Shown here one piece after another: positions 50,708-58,956 of a stretch of 64,000 nucleotides of DNA (its first letter is position 1; each line of letters begins with the position of its first letter). The stretch is from positions 62,001 to 126,000 of the forward strand of contig CANFHC010000002.1 of the NCBI GenBank assembly GCA_947446575.1, given 5' to 3'. Source of the DNA: Bacteriovoracaceae bacterium. GTDB taxonomy: Bacteria; Bdellovibrionota; Bacteriovoracia; Bacteriovoracales; Bacteriovoracaceae. A model generated the notes under the pieces. That model did not search any database. It was not told the DNA's origin and saw nothing but the letters and a program-made list of their open reading frames with translations. The position numbers were made by a program, and so were the translations under genes.

Positions 50708-51745
50708 ATGACGACAAATGCAATCTGGAATTTAATAAATGATCTTAATAAAAAATCAGGCATTACTGAAATTTTAATTAATGGCCCCAAGCATGTTTTT
50801 GTCGAGCGAGGTGGGCAATTCATTCAACTCAATGCTAATTTACCAGCAACCGATATTAATGATTTTATCCAAGAAGTCGCAACTATGAATCAAAAAGTTT
50901 GTGATCATGATCATCCCATCTTGGATGGCAATCTTCCCGATGGATCTCGTATCAATATTATTAACGAGCCATTCGTTCAGGGAAGTCCTGCGATCTCTAT
51001 TCGAAAATATTTAAAGTTTATTTCTAGTTTTGATAATAATCCTACTGTGTTTGGTTTAACTCCTAAGTGGATTGAGTTTTTTAAAGCGCTCATATCGGCT
51101 AAATTAAATGTTGTCGTATCAGGAGGAACGGGAGTTGGTAAAACGACTTTTTTAAATTTACTTATAAATGAAATTTCTAAGGCAGAACGCGTGATTGCCA
51201 TTGAAGACACTCTAGAGTTATCGATTAACCTTCCCAATGTCGTAAGACTTGAGTCGGGAGCTAAATCTTTGCAGTCAAAAAGTAATCTCTCGACTAGAGA
51301 CTTAGTTAAAAATACTTTGCGTATGCGACCTGATCGCATCATTATCGGTGAAACCAGAGGGGCAGAACTTTTTGATCTGCTGCAAGCGATGAATACTGGG
51401 CATGAAGGAAGTATGACGTCGGTGCACGCCAATTCAGGCGGAGAGTGCCTCTCTCGTATGGAAACACTTTTTTTACTGGCCGGCTTTGAAATTCCTCTTG
51501 TCGTGGTAAGAAAACAAATGACCTCAGCGATTAACTTCATCGTGCAACTTGGCCGTGATAATGAAGGTCAGCGTGTGATTATGGAAATTATAGAAGTATG
51601 CGGGATGGAAGGAACAACAATGCTTACTCAACCTATTGCTGAACGCATAGACGGTGATTTAGAATTTAAAGGAATAGCTCCCAAAGTTTTTGAAAAACTT
51701 CACCGTGAAGGTGGATTGCCTTATAGTTTTTTTGAAAATTTTTAA
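50708..51745 (+). CDS. CpaF/TadA-family secretion ATPase, orphan
   Basis: Type II/IV secretion-superfamily hexameric ATPase. The CpaF-type N-terminal domain contains ITEILINGPKHVFVERGG. Walker A is VSGGTGVGKTTFLNLL, the Asp box region IAIEDTLELS, Walker B RPDRIIIGETRGAE and the His box HEGSMTSVHANS. All catalytic blocks are intact; length 345 is a little short because the N-terminal extension of Tad ATPases is missing. No tadB/tadC membrane platform, pilin or secretin is in the window. In Myxococcus and Bdellovibrio relatives solitary CpaF proteins exist; the role here is unknown. Confidence 0.88.
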   Translation: MTTNAIWNLINDLNKKSGITEILINGPKHVFVERGGQFIQLNANLPATDINDFIQEVATMNQKVCDHDHPILDGNLPDGSRINIINEPFVQGSPAISIRKYLKFISSFDNNPTVFGLTPKWIEFFKALISAKLNVVVSGGTGVGKTTFLNLLINEISKAERVIAIEDTLELSINLPNVVRLESGAKSLQSKSNLSTRDLVKNTLRMRPDRIIIGETRGAELFDLLQAMNTGHEGSMTSVHANSGGECLSRMETLFLLAGFEIPLVVVRKQMTSAINFIVQLGRDNEGQRVIMEIIEVCGMEGTTMLTQPIAERIDGDLEFKGIAPKVFEKLHREGGLPYSFFENF

Positions 51746-52423
51746 TTAGTAATTTCCTTCTTCAACCGGAATCCCATTCATGATGGCCACACCGGAACTG
51801 GTCCCAAGTCTCGTGGCTCCAGCGTCAATATAATCAAGTGCTGCTGCTAAATTTCTCACTCCACCGGAAGCCTTAACTTCCATTGTATTTGAAATATTCG
51901 CTTTCATTAATTTCACGTCTGCAATACTTGCTCCCCCTGTAGAAAAGCCTGTCGATGTTTTTACAAAACGTGCACCGGCCTTCATCGATAATTCACAGGC
52001 TAAAATTTTCTCATCATCATTTAATAAACAAGTCTCAAAAATAACTTTCACTAAATTTTTTCCAGCAGCATCTACCACAGCTTTTATATCTTCTTGTACT
52101 AGATCATATTCTTTATTTTTAAGTGCACCGATATTGAGGACCATGTCAATCTCACATGCACCTTCGGCAATGGCCTTCTTTGTTTCAAAAACCTTAGTCT
52201 CAGTTGTATTTGCCCCTAATGGAAAGCCAATTACAGTACAAACGAGCGTTGTACTTCCTTTTAAAAGCGAGCTGGCATAAGCTACGTAAAAGGGGTTTAA
52301 GCAGACAGAAAAAAAATCATAACTCATGGCCTCTTCGCAGAGTTTTTTCACTTGATCGCGAGTGGCTTCAGGTTTTAATAGAGTATGATCGATAAAACGG
52401 TTAATTTTTACAGAAGATTTCAT
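51746..52423 (-). CDS. deoC: Deoxyribose-phosphate aldolase
   Basis: Splits 2-deoxyribose 5-phosphate into glyceraldehyde 3-phosphate and acetaldehyde, allowing use of deoxynucleosides. The Schiff-base Lys155 lies in [13 protein letters not shown]; Asp93 ([10 protein letters not shown]) and the second Lys in VKASGGVRN complete the relay. Length 225 is normal. It is monocistronic. A DNA-salvage enzyme suits an organism that digests prey DNA, though deoC is widespread. Its stop abuts the convergent CpaF gene. Confidence 0.94.
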   Translation of the reverse strand: MKSSVKINRFIDHTLLKPEATRDQVKKLCEEAMSYDFFSVCLNPFYVAYASSLLKGSTTLVCTVIGFPLGANTTETKVFETKKAIAEGACEIDMVLNIGALKNKEYDLVQEDIKAVVDAAGKNLVKVIFETCLLNDDEKILACELSMKAGARFVKTSTGFSTGGASIADVKLMKANISNTMEVKASGGVRNLAAALDYIDAGATRLGTSSGVAIMNGIPVEEGNY

Positions 52424-52465
52424 ATCGTTCCTTTACAAATAGTAGAGATAAAATACACTCCTAGT

Positions 52466-53410
52466 ATGATTAAATCACGTTGGTTTTACCATCCCTTATT
52501 CATTTTTATTTTCTCACTTTTGGCGCTTGGTTCCTCGCTCATAATCTATATCCGCTCGTATTTGCGAGTGCACGCTGCTTTGGAAGAAGTTGTTTTTAAA
52601 TACCACCTCAATTCTAAGAGTATGCTTGATTCAGAAACTTGGGTTTTAGTTCTAATTCTTTCGTTGCTGGTAGCCGTTATTTTGGCAGGACTTTTAATTA
52701 TTTACATCTATTACCAAAAAATGATTCAGCTCTACCGCTTGCAACAAAACTTTATTAACGGATTTACTCACGAACTAAAAACTCCCATTGCTTCGTTGCA
52801 ATTATTCCTTGAAACATTCTCTCGGCATGAACTGCCCAGAGAAGAGCAGATTAAATACTTAGAATACATGAAACGCGACACCAAGCGCCTATCTGAAAAT
52901 GTTAGTCGTATATTAAATCTAGGGCAGCTAGAAGATCGAAACTTTAAAGCTGATTTTAAGCAACAAAATCTAGTGGATTTGATCGAGACCTTTTTGCATA
53001 ATACGCCACACCTGTTTGAAGAGGGTAAAGTCACTTTCCATTCCGAAGTAAAAGTTGTTTATCTTCCTATCGACACCGCTCTTTTTGAAATGCTGATGAT
53101 GAACTTAATTACCAATGCGCTGATTTATAATAAATCTAAAGAAAAATCTGTGGAGATTGAATTATCTATAGAAGGCAATCATATTATTTTAGACTTTAGA
53201 GATAATGGAATAGGTCTTGAGCGCAACCAGGCTAAAAAGATATTTAAGAAATTTTATCAGGTGGGTAAAACCACTAAAGGCTCAGGTCTTGGACTTTATA
53301 TCGTTCAAAATATTGCTCGCTTACATCGCGGTGATATTCAGGCCATCAGTATGGGACCTGGGGCCGGAAGTGTTTTTCGGTTAACTCTAAAAATTGGTGG
53401 TGTTAATTGA
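52466..53410 (+). CDS. Two-helix membrane sensor histidine kinase
   Basis: From the ATG at 52466: membrane helices at about 10-30 and 59-82 with a short (~28-residue) external loop, so sensing is probably within the membrane or via a partner. His102 lies in FINGFTHELKTPIAS. The ATPase domain has MNLITNALIYN, DFRDNGIGLERNQ and GSGLGLYIVQN. An upstream in-frame extension would overlap deoC and lacks support. The response regulator starts within its stop codon (TTGA). It resembles, in plan, the kinase inside the heme operon 4 kb away. Confidence 0.9.
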   Translation: MIKSRWFYHPLFIFIFSLLALGSSLIIYIRSYLRVHAALEEVVFKYHLNSKSMLDSETWVLVLILSLLVAVILAGLLIIYIYYQKMIQLYRLQQNFINGFTHELKTPIASLQLFLETFSRHELPREEQIKYLEYMKRDTKRLSENVSRILNLGQLEDRNFKADFKQQNLVDLIETFLHNTPHLFEEGKVTFHSEVKVVYLPIDTALFEMLMMNLITNALIYNKSKEKSVEIELSIEGNHIILDFRDNGIGLERNQAKKIFKKFYQVGKTTKGSGLGLYIVQNIARLHRGDIQAISMGPGAGSVFRLTLKIGGVN

Positions 53411-54147
53411 TCGTCTCAAAAAATAAAGGAAAAAGAATTCTCGTCATCGACGATGAAAAACATATTGCCGAGGCCATTAAACTTAATCTAAAAATGCAGG
53501 GACATGAAGTTGTCATCGGAGTAAACGGACTTGAAGGACTCAATTGGTGGAGAGAATTTGCACCTGAATTAGTCATAGTTGATTTAATGATGCCCGAAAT
53601 TGACGGCATTGGAGTCATTACCGAAATTAGAAAACGCGATCTCAAACTTCCTATATTAGTTATTTCAGCAAAAGATCAAGTGAAAGAAAAAATCAAATGC
53701 TTAAGTTTGGGAGTCGATGATTACCTTTCAAAACCGTTTGATCTCGATGAATTTTTATTGCGTGTAGATCGCCTACTTACAAGATCTGAATGGTCACTAA
53801 ATGAAAAAAAATCAGTTACAGTTGATGTTCCAATTAATGAAATGGAGAGTTTTACTTTTGGATCAAATACCATTGATTTCAAAAATCTAAAAGCAACCTC
53901 TGCCGCTGGTCAATTTGATCTTACATTACAAGAAATAAAAATCTTAAAAATCTTCATAGAGAATCCCAATATGCCTCTTACGCGTGAGGAGATTCTTGAA
54001 AAAGCCCTAGGCTATGACCGAGGTGTAACGACAAGAACCTTGGATAATTTTTTAGTGCGTTTCAGAAAATATTTCGAAGAAGATCCTAAGAATCCGAAAT
54101 ACTTTAAAAGTGTGCGCTCCGTCGGTTATCTTTTCGACACGTTGTAG
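53407..54147 (+). CDS. OmpR-family response regulator
   Basis: Receiver domain (10-125) with the acidic pair IDDE (14-17), phospho-acceptor Asp59 in IVDLMMPEIDG and Lys in LSKPFD. The C-terminal OmpR/PhoB winged helix (about 145-243) has LTLQEIKILKIF, LTREEILEKAL, TRTLDNFLVRFRKYFE and SVRSVGYLF. The start is TTG overlapping the kinase stop by 4 bases, so the pair is translationally coupled. fabI begins about 70 bases downstream and could be a target, but no operator could be read. Confidence 0.92.
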   Translation: MIVSKNKGKRILVIDDEKHIAEAIKLNLKMQGHEVVIGVNGLEGLNWWREFAPELVIVDLMMPEIDGIGVITEIRKRDLKLPILVISAKDQVKEKIKCLSLGVDDYLSKPFDLDEFLLRVDRLLTRSEWSLNEKKSVTVDVPINEMESFTFGSNTIDFKNLKATSAAGQFDLTLQEIKILKIFIENPNMPLTREEILEKALGYDRGVTTRTLDNFLVRFRKYFEEDPKNPKYFKSVRSVGYLFDTL

Positions 54148-54215
54148 GTAGACATAAACACTCCTCTCTATTACAGTTTTACTTTCTTTTAGCACTAGAA
54201 TTGAAGGAGTATTTA

Positions 54216-54983
54216 ATGGGTCTATTAAATGGAAAGAGAGCACTTATTTTAGGTGTTGCTAATGATATGTCTATCGCGTGGGGAATCGCCAAAGCTTTTA
54301 AAGCAGAAGGGGCATCAGTTGCTCTAACTTATTTAAACGAAAATTTACAAAAACGCGTTGATCCACTAGCTCTTGAAGTGGGGGCAGACTTTACTTGTGA
54401 AATGGATGTAACAAACGACGCTCATTACCCAGCTCTTAAAAAGATCATAGAAGAAAAATGGGGAAAATTCGATATTCTTGTTCACTCCCTCGCATTTGCT
54501 GATAAGTCAGATTTAAAAAATCGTTTTGTAGAAACTTCTCGCGAAGGCTTTAAAATGGCCTGTGACATTTCAGCTTTTTCATTAATCGGACTTTGCAATA
54601 CACTTAAAGATAATTTCAATGACGACGCTTCAGTTATCGCTATGACTTATCATGGTTCAGTAAAAGTTCTAAAAGGATATAACGTTATGGGAGTTGCTAA
54701 AGCAGCTCTAGAAGCTAGTACTCGTTACCTCGCTGACGATATGGGCCCTCAAAACATTCGTGTAAATTGCATTTCAGCAGGTCCAATTAGAACACTTGCT
54801 GCTTCTGGAGTTCCTGGACTAAAAGATTTCTTAAAAACTATTGAAGAAAAAGCACCAATGAGAAAAAACGTCACTCAAGATGATGTTGGTGGCTCAGCTG
54901 TTTATCTTGCCAGCAGACTCTCTCATGGGGTGACTGGACAGGTTCTTTACGTTGATTCAGGAATTAGTATTGTAGGAGCTTAA
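54216..54983 (+). CDS. fabI: Enoyl-[acyl-carrier-protein] reductase FabI
   Basis: Last reduction of each fatty-acid elongation cycle, NAD(P)H-dependent. The N-terminus GLLNGKRALILGVANDMSIAW is the standard FabI opening (quoted partly). Active-site Tyr and Lys are in YNVMGVAKAALEA; AMTYHGS and RVNCISAGPIRTLAASG also match. AAGGAG lies 6 bases before the ATG at 54216; an in-frame TTG 15 bases upstream is not needed. Length 255 is normal. It is the target class for triclosan-type inhibitors. Ends with a strong terminator. Confidence 0.94.
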   Translation: MGLLNGKRALILGVANDMSIAWGIAKAFKAEGASVALTYLNENLQKRVDPLALEVGADFTCEMDVTNDAHYPALKKIIEEKWGKFDILVHSLAFADKSDLKNRFVETSREGFKMACDISAFSLIGLCNTLKDNFNDDASVIAMTYHGSVKVLKGYNVMGVAKAALEASTRYLADDMGPQNIRVNCISAGPIRTLAASGVPGLKDFLKTIEEKAPMRKNVTQDDVGGSAVYLASRLSHGVTGQVLYVDSGISIVGA

Positions 54984-54996
54984 GCTCATAAATATT

Positions 54997-55022
54997 AGGC
55001 CGGTTTTTACCGGCCTTTTTTT
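54997..55022 (+). terminator. Rho-independent terminator after fabI
   Basis: Stem AGGCCGGT/ACCGGCCT (8 bp) with a 4-base loop is followed by a T-run. The hemE stop lies immediately after on the other strand, so the hairpin may also end the leftward heme transcript, although the T-run is weaker on that side. Confidence 0.92.
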
Positions 55023-56063
55023 TTAGTATTTAAAATTAGTGTGAATATACTCAACTGCTTTTTTTACATTAGACTCTGGAGTTTCTTGCAATACTCCATG
55101 TCCTAATCCACAAATCCATTTGTTAAGTGGAAGATTGGAATTTTGTAGTTCACCCCAAAATTGCCCAAGTTTAGTTTCAAGCAGAGGCCACTCGTAATGC
55201 AGATAACTTGGATCGATATTTCCTTGAATCATGTAATCGTTGCCTAAATTTTTCAGAGCATCTTGAAGCGACATTCTCCAATCAATTCCAAGCACATCAA
55301 TATTTTTATCTTCAATTGCTTGCAGATAATTCAGGTGTGTTAGTTTTGAGTAATAGACAATTTTAACTGTTGGGTGGAGCTTTTTAAACTCACTAGTCAC
55401 TTTTCTTAAAACTGGTAAAATAAATTCTTTGAAATCACAAAGCATTAATTCACCAACAGCAGTGTCAAATAAACAAACAGTATCTGCTCCACCAATAGCT
55501 TGCTGTGACATTTCTGAAATTAATTCTGGTAATAAGAGTTCACAAAAACCTTGAAAACGTCCGTCATAAAATCCTTTTTTAGAACTGGTAAGATTTCCTG
55601 AATGTGATCCTTCAACGGCATAGGTATACAGTGTCCACGGAGCACCAACGAAGCCTAAAAGTGATTTTGATTGCGGGAGTTCAGCTCTCAAAAGTTTAGT
55701 CGCCTCTTTTTGGAAAGCATAATAAGAATTAGAGTCTTCTATAAGTTTACATTTTTTTAAATCAGCAATACTTTCAAGTTTAAATTTTAAAATTGGTCCT
55801 GGATTATAAGTTAATCCTAATCCAATTTGCTCTAATGGAAATAGCAAGTCTGAAAATAAAATAGCAGCATCAAAATTAAAATCGCGAATAGGTCCCATGG
55901 TAATTTCACAGGCCATTTTGGGATTTTTACACATACTCATAAAATCCGAATCTTTTTTAATGTTTTGGTAGTGAGAATGATAACGTCCCGCTTGGCGCAT
56001 AAACCACACTGGCACTTGAGTAGTTCCATCAGCATTTTTAATTCTATCGTTAAATAGTCCCAT
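55023..56063 (-). CDS. hemE: Uroporphyrinogen decarboxylase
   Basis: Converts uroporphyrinogen III to coproporphyrinogen III. The diagnostic VPVWFMRQAGRYHSHYQ is at residues 18-34, with the catalytic Asp in FDAAILFSDLL and the later blocks GFVGAPWTLYTY and CGLGHGVLQETPESNV. Length 346 is normal. It is the last gene of the leftward heme operon, 17 bases after the response regulator gene. Confidence 0.94.
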   Translation of the reverse strand: MGLFNDRIKNADGTTQVPVWFMRQAGRYHSHYQNIKKDSDFMSMCKNPKMACEITMGPIRDFNFDAAILFSDLLFPLEQIGLGLTYNPGPILKFKLESIADLKKCKLIEDSNSYYAFQKEATKLLRAELPQSKSLLGFVGAPWTLYTYAVEGSHSGNLTSSKKGFYDGRFQGFCELLLPELISEMSQQAIGGADTVCLFDTAVGELMLCDFKEFILPVLRKVTSEFKKLHPTVKIVYYSKLTHLNYLQAIEDKNIDVLGIDWRMSLQDALKNLGNDYMIQGNIDPSYLHYEWPLLETKLGQFWGELQNSNLPLNKWICGLGHGVLQETPESNVKKAVEYIHTNFKY

Positions 56064-56080
56064 TGATCTTATCCTGTTCT

Positions 56081-56770
56081 TTAGTGATTAATTATTAATT
56101 TATAGCCAATACTTCTTATACTTTGAATTTCGAGAACGTGACTTGAATCACTTTCACACCATTTGCGTAGTTTAACGATATAGTTATCAACAGTTCTGTT
56201 AGAGGGGAATTTATCTTCGCCCCAAATTTTTTCGATTATCTCTTCGCGAGTAATGGCCTCATTGTGTTTTTTATACAAGAGCTCCAAGATAGCGCACTCT
56301 TTTTGTGAGAGTGAAACTAAAGTACCATCAGCATCCATGACTTCATATCTTCTAAACCAAATTTTTAATTTTCCATGAACAATCTCTTCCGGCAACGTTT
56401 CCATGCTGGTTTGAGTTTTTAAAATACGATCAAGTCTTAAAATCAACTCTTTAAGTGCGAATGGTTTTGTTATGTAATCTTCCGCACCAATTTCTAGTGC
56501 TTCGACTTTTGTTTCTGGGTCATTTAGTGCCGATAAAAAAAGCAAAACAAAATCTTTTCGGATATTTCTAAATTCTTTTGCAAGCTTAATTCCATTCGTA
56601 TCGGGCAACCCAATATCCATTAAGATTAAATTAGGATTTTTGTCATGAAACATGGCAGATGCTTCTGCTCCAGTTTTAGCCCAAACACATTGATGGCCTA
56701 AACTTTTTAGGTAATCTTCAAGTGTGCTCCCTAAATTTTCTTCGTCTTCAACGATTAATATATTAAGCAC
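56081..56770 (-). CDS. OmpR-family response regulator in the heme operon
   Basis: Receiver (1-115) with acidic EDE (8-10), Asp52 in ILMDIGLPDTNG and Lys in ITKPFA. C-terminal winged helix with LSQKECAILELLY, ITREEIIEKIW, RTVDNYIVKLRKW and SIRSIGYKL. The GTG at 56770 has GAGGA 5 bases upstream and overlaps the kinase stop by 8 bases; it is preferred over the GTG at 56782. Placed between the kinase and hemE. The insertion of a two-component pair in a heme operon suggests that heme demand or a porphyrin-related signal is regulated here; this is inference. Confidence 0.91.
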   Translation of the reverse strand: MLNILIVEDEENLGSTLEDYLKSLGHQCVWAKTGAEASAMFHDKNPNLILMDIGLPDTNGIKLAKEFRNIRKDFVLLFLSALNDPETKVEALEIGAEDYITKPFALKELILRLDRILKTQTSMETLPEEIVHGKLKIWFRRYEVMDADGTLVSLSQKECAILELLYKKHNEAITREEIIEKIWGEDKFPSNRTVDNYIVKLRKWCESDSSHVLEIQSIRSIGYKLIINH

Positions 56771-57665
56771 GCTGATCCTCACCAGCTTGAAATTTCAACT
56801 TAAAAATAAGATTTCTATCTCCTGAAACTCGCAATTCACCCTGCATTTTTTCCAGCAGTTTATTGGTGAGATAAAGTCCGATTCCAGATCCCTTAGAGGA
56901 ATTGAATTTGTAAAAGAGTGTCCCTAATTTGTTTTTATCACCTAAAAAATTTCCTTCATCTTGATAAGTAAGAAATATGCTCGCTCCACTTTCAAGAATA
57001 TTAATTTTTACATTCGAAGATTGAGTATGGATGCGTGTATTTTCTAAAAGGTTCTTTAAAATGAGTTCAAGGGCAAATTCATCAGCAATAATTGTGACGT
57101 CCTGATTAGTACAATCGATCTCCACATTTAAACCGTTGCCCAATTTTTTAATAATATTTTTAATGAATGGAATTAATTTTAGCGAGGTCAAATTAAGGGA
57201 GCCTCCACGCTCAATGCGGGAGAGTTGTAAAATTTTATCCATCTGTGTTTCAAGCTTTCCCGTGTCTTCAATTAAGCGCGATGAAAGTTTGTTAAGAGTT
57301 GGATCATTCTTACTTGTTAAAATTTCATTGATAACTTCACCTTGAAGACGAATACTTGCTAGTGGCGTTTTTAATTCATGAGTGAGTGACGCAAAAAATG
57401 CATGCATGGATTTTGTTTTTCTTTGATCTTTTAAATAGAGAATCAAGAGGCTAATGGACAATAAAAGTAGGAGCACTAAAAAACTTCCACCTTCCCACAT
57501 AATCATTTTGGTAATACGGAAGCGGTCAGTGTGGGCCAGAATATCTTCAAAATTAGTAATGAGATAACCCCACCAAATACCAATTAGCAAAAGCACCAGC
57601 GCCCACAATAATGAAAGTGAGAATAGGAGACGCGATGAATTCGTAAGTGGATTTTTAACCTTCAT
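56763..57665 (-). CDS. Two-helix sensor histidine kinase in the heme operon
   Basis: Membrane helices at about 13-35 and 55-78 enclose a ~20-residue loop, so there is no real periplasmic sensor. His96 lies in FFASLTHELKTPLAS. The ATPase domain shows LILKNLLENTRIHTQ, the G1-type box YQDEGNFLGD, where the usual DxGxG is altered, and GSGIGLYLTNK. The altered G1 box could weaken ATP binding. It starts 1 base after hemL ends and is followed by its regulator with an 8-base overlap. Confidence 0.9.
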   Translation of the reverse strand: MKVKNPLTNSSRLLFSLSLLWALVLLLIGIWWGYLITNFEDILAHTDRFRITKMIMWEGGSFLVLLLLLSISLLILYLKDQRKTKSMHAFFASLTHELKTPLASIRLQGEVINEILTSKNDPTLNKLSSRLIEDTGKLETQMDKILQLSRIERGGSLNLTSLKLIPFIKNIIKKLGNGLNVEIDCTNQDVTIIADEFALELILKNLLENTRIHTQSSNVKINILESGASIFLTYQDEGNFLGDKNKLGTLFYKFNSSKGSGIGLYLTNKLLEKMQGELRVSGDRNLIFKLKFQAGEDQRA

Positions 57666-57666
57666 T

Positions 57667-58956
57667 TTATTGGATTCTATGCTCCAATCTATGTTCCAGG
57701 TCGCGAATCACTTCGTCAGTATGTGCGGCACTTACAAATCCAACTTCATACGCATTCGGAGCAAGGTATATTCCTCTATCTAAAAACACTTCAAAAAGTT
57801 TATTAAAGTTTTCTGTTAAATTCTCAGGGATATCAGAAAGTTTTGAAACATTTTCTTTCGGTACAATCCAAAACAATGAAGAGAACGATACAATTTTAAA
57901 CATAGCAAATTGACCATTATTATAACTTTGCATCCAGCTAGACAATAGAGCTGTTATCTTTTTCGTTTGTCCTTCAATGAATTTATATTTCTCAGGAGTC
58001 ATTTGCTTTAACGTTGCAAGCCCACCCACCATTGCGAGAGGATTAGCAGATAGTGTTCCAGCTTGATAAACTTTTCCAATAGGAGCTAAGTGCTCCATTA
58101 TAAATTTAGATGCACCTATTGCTCCAACTGGTAATCCACCACCGATAATTTTTCCTAGTGTGACTATATCAGGCCTAATTCCTGTGAGTTCCGCCATTCC
58201 ACCAAACGCCACTCTAAAGCCCGAGATAACTTCATCAAAAATTAAAAGAGCACAAGTCTGATCGCAGATCTCGCGTAAGAATTTTAAAAATTCTATTGGT
58301 TGAATTAACAGACCATTGTTGGCAGGAAGCGGTTCAATGATTATGGCAGCGATTTGATCTTTGTGATCAACGAAGCATTTTTTCACTCCTTCTATATCAC
58401 CCAATTCTAAAATAAGAGTATCGTGAGCAACCCCAGCAGGCACACCTGCTGAACTAGCTTCTGCTTCACCTGCTAAGCCAGATCCTGCTTTAATCAGCAT
58501 AGAATCCACGTGGCCGTGGTAGCAGCCATTAAATTTAATTATTTTATTTCGGCCCGTAACTCCACGAGCGAGGCGAAGAGCTGTCATTACGGCCTCTGTT
58601 CCGGAGTTCACAAAACGCATTTGCTGAACATGAGGAAGTTTTGAAAGAAGAAATTGTAAAAGCTCAAGAGAGTAGGGCTCGCAAGCTCCATAACTCCAAC
58701 CGCGTTCTAATCCTTCATGCAACGTTTTTTCTACGATGGGATCGCGATGACCTAAAATTAATGGGCCAAAGCTCATGCAAAAATCAATGTATTGTTTTTT
58801 ATCTACATCGTAAATGTATGCACCTTCAGCACGCTCAAAAAACCTTGGTGTTGTATGTAATCCTTTAAAGCTTCTTACCGGAGAATGAACTCCACCAGGA
58901 ACTAAAGTTTTAGAAAGGGCAAAGAGATCAGCTTGTTTGGTCATGAATTTATCCAA
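57667..58956 (-). CDS. hemL: Glutamate-1-semialdehyde 2,1-aminomutase
   Basis: PLP enzyme forming 5-aminolevulinate in the C5 pathway. Blocks: VPGGVHSPVRSFKGL at the N-terminus, FVNSGTEAVMTALRLARG, FNGCYHGHVDSML, LLIFDEVISGFRVA and the PLP-Lys motif TLGKIIGGGLPVGA. Length 429 is normal; ATG at 58944 is an alternative start 4 codons in. The start overlaps the hemCD stop by 16 bases. Together with hemA it shows that the organism makes heme from glutamyl-tRNA. Confidence 0.94.
   Translation of the reverse strand: MDKFMTKQADLFALSKTLVPGGVHSPVRSFKGLHTTPRFFERAEGAYIYDVDKKQYIDFCMSFGPLILGHRDPIVEKTLHEGLERGWSYGACEPYSLELLQFLLSKLPHVQQMRFVNSGTEAVMTALRLARGVTGRNKIIKFNGCYHGHVDSMLIKAGSGLAGEAEASSAGVPAGVAHDTLILELGDIEGVKKCFVDHKDQIAAIIIEPLPANNGLLIQPIEFLKFLREICDQTCALLIFDEVISGFRVAFGGMAELTGIRPDIVTLGKIIGGGLPVGAIGASKFIMEHLAPIGKVYQAGTLSANPLAMVGGLATLKQMTPEKYKFIEGQTKKITALLSSWMQSYNNGQFAMFKIVSFSSLFWIVPKENVSKLSDIPENLTENFNKLFEVFLDRGIYLAPNAYEVGFVSAAHTDEVIRDLEHRLEHRIQ

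Noticed and set aside
50977-51540. A 187-codon open frame antisense to the CpaF ATPase
   Set aside because: It mirrors a strongly conserved ATPase gene, has no ribosome-binding site and gives a Ser/Pro-rich sequence without family features.
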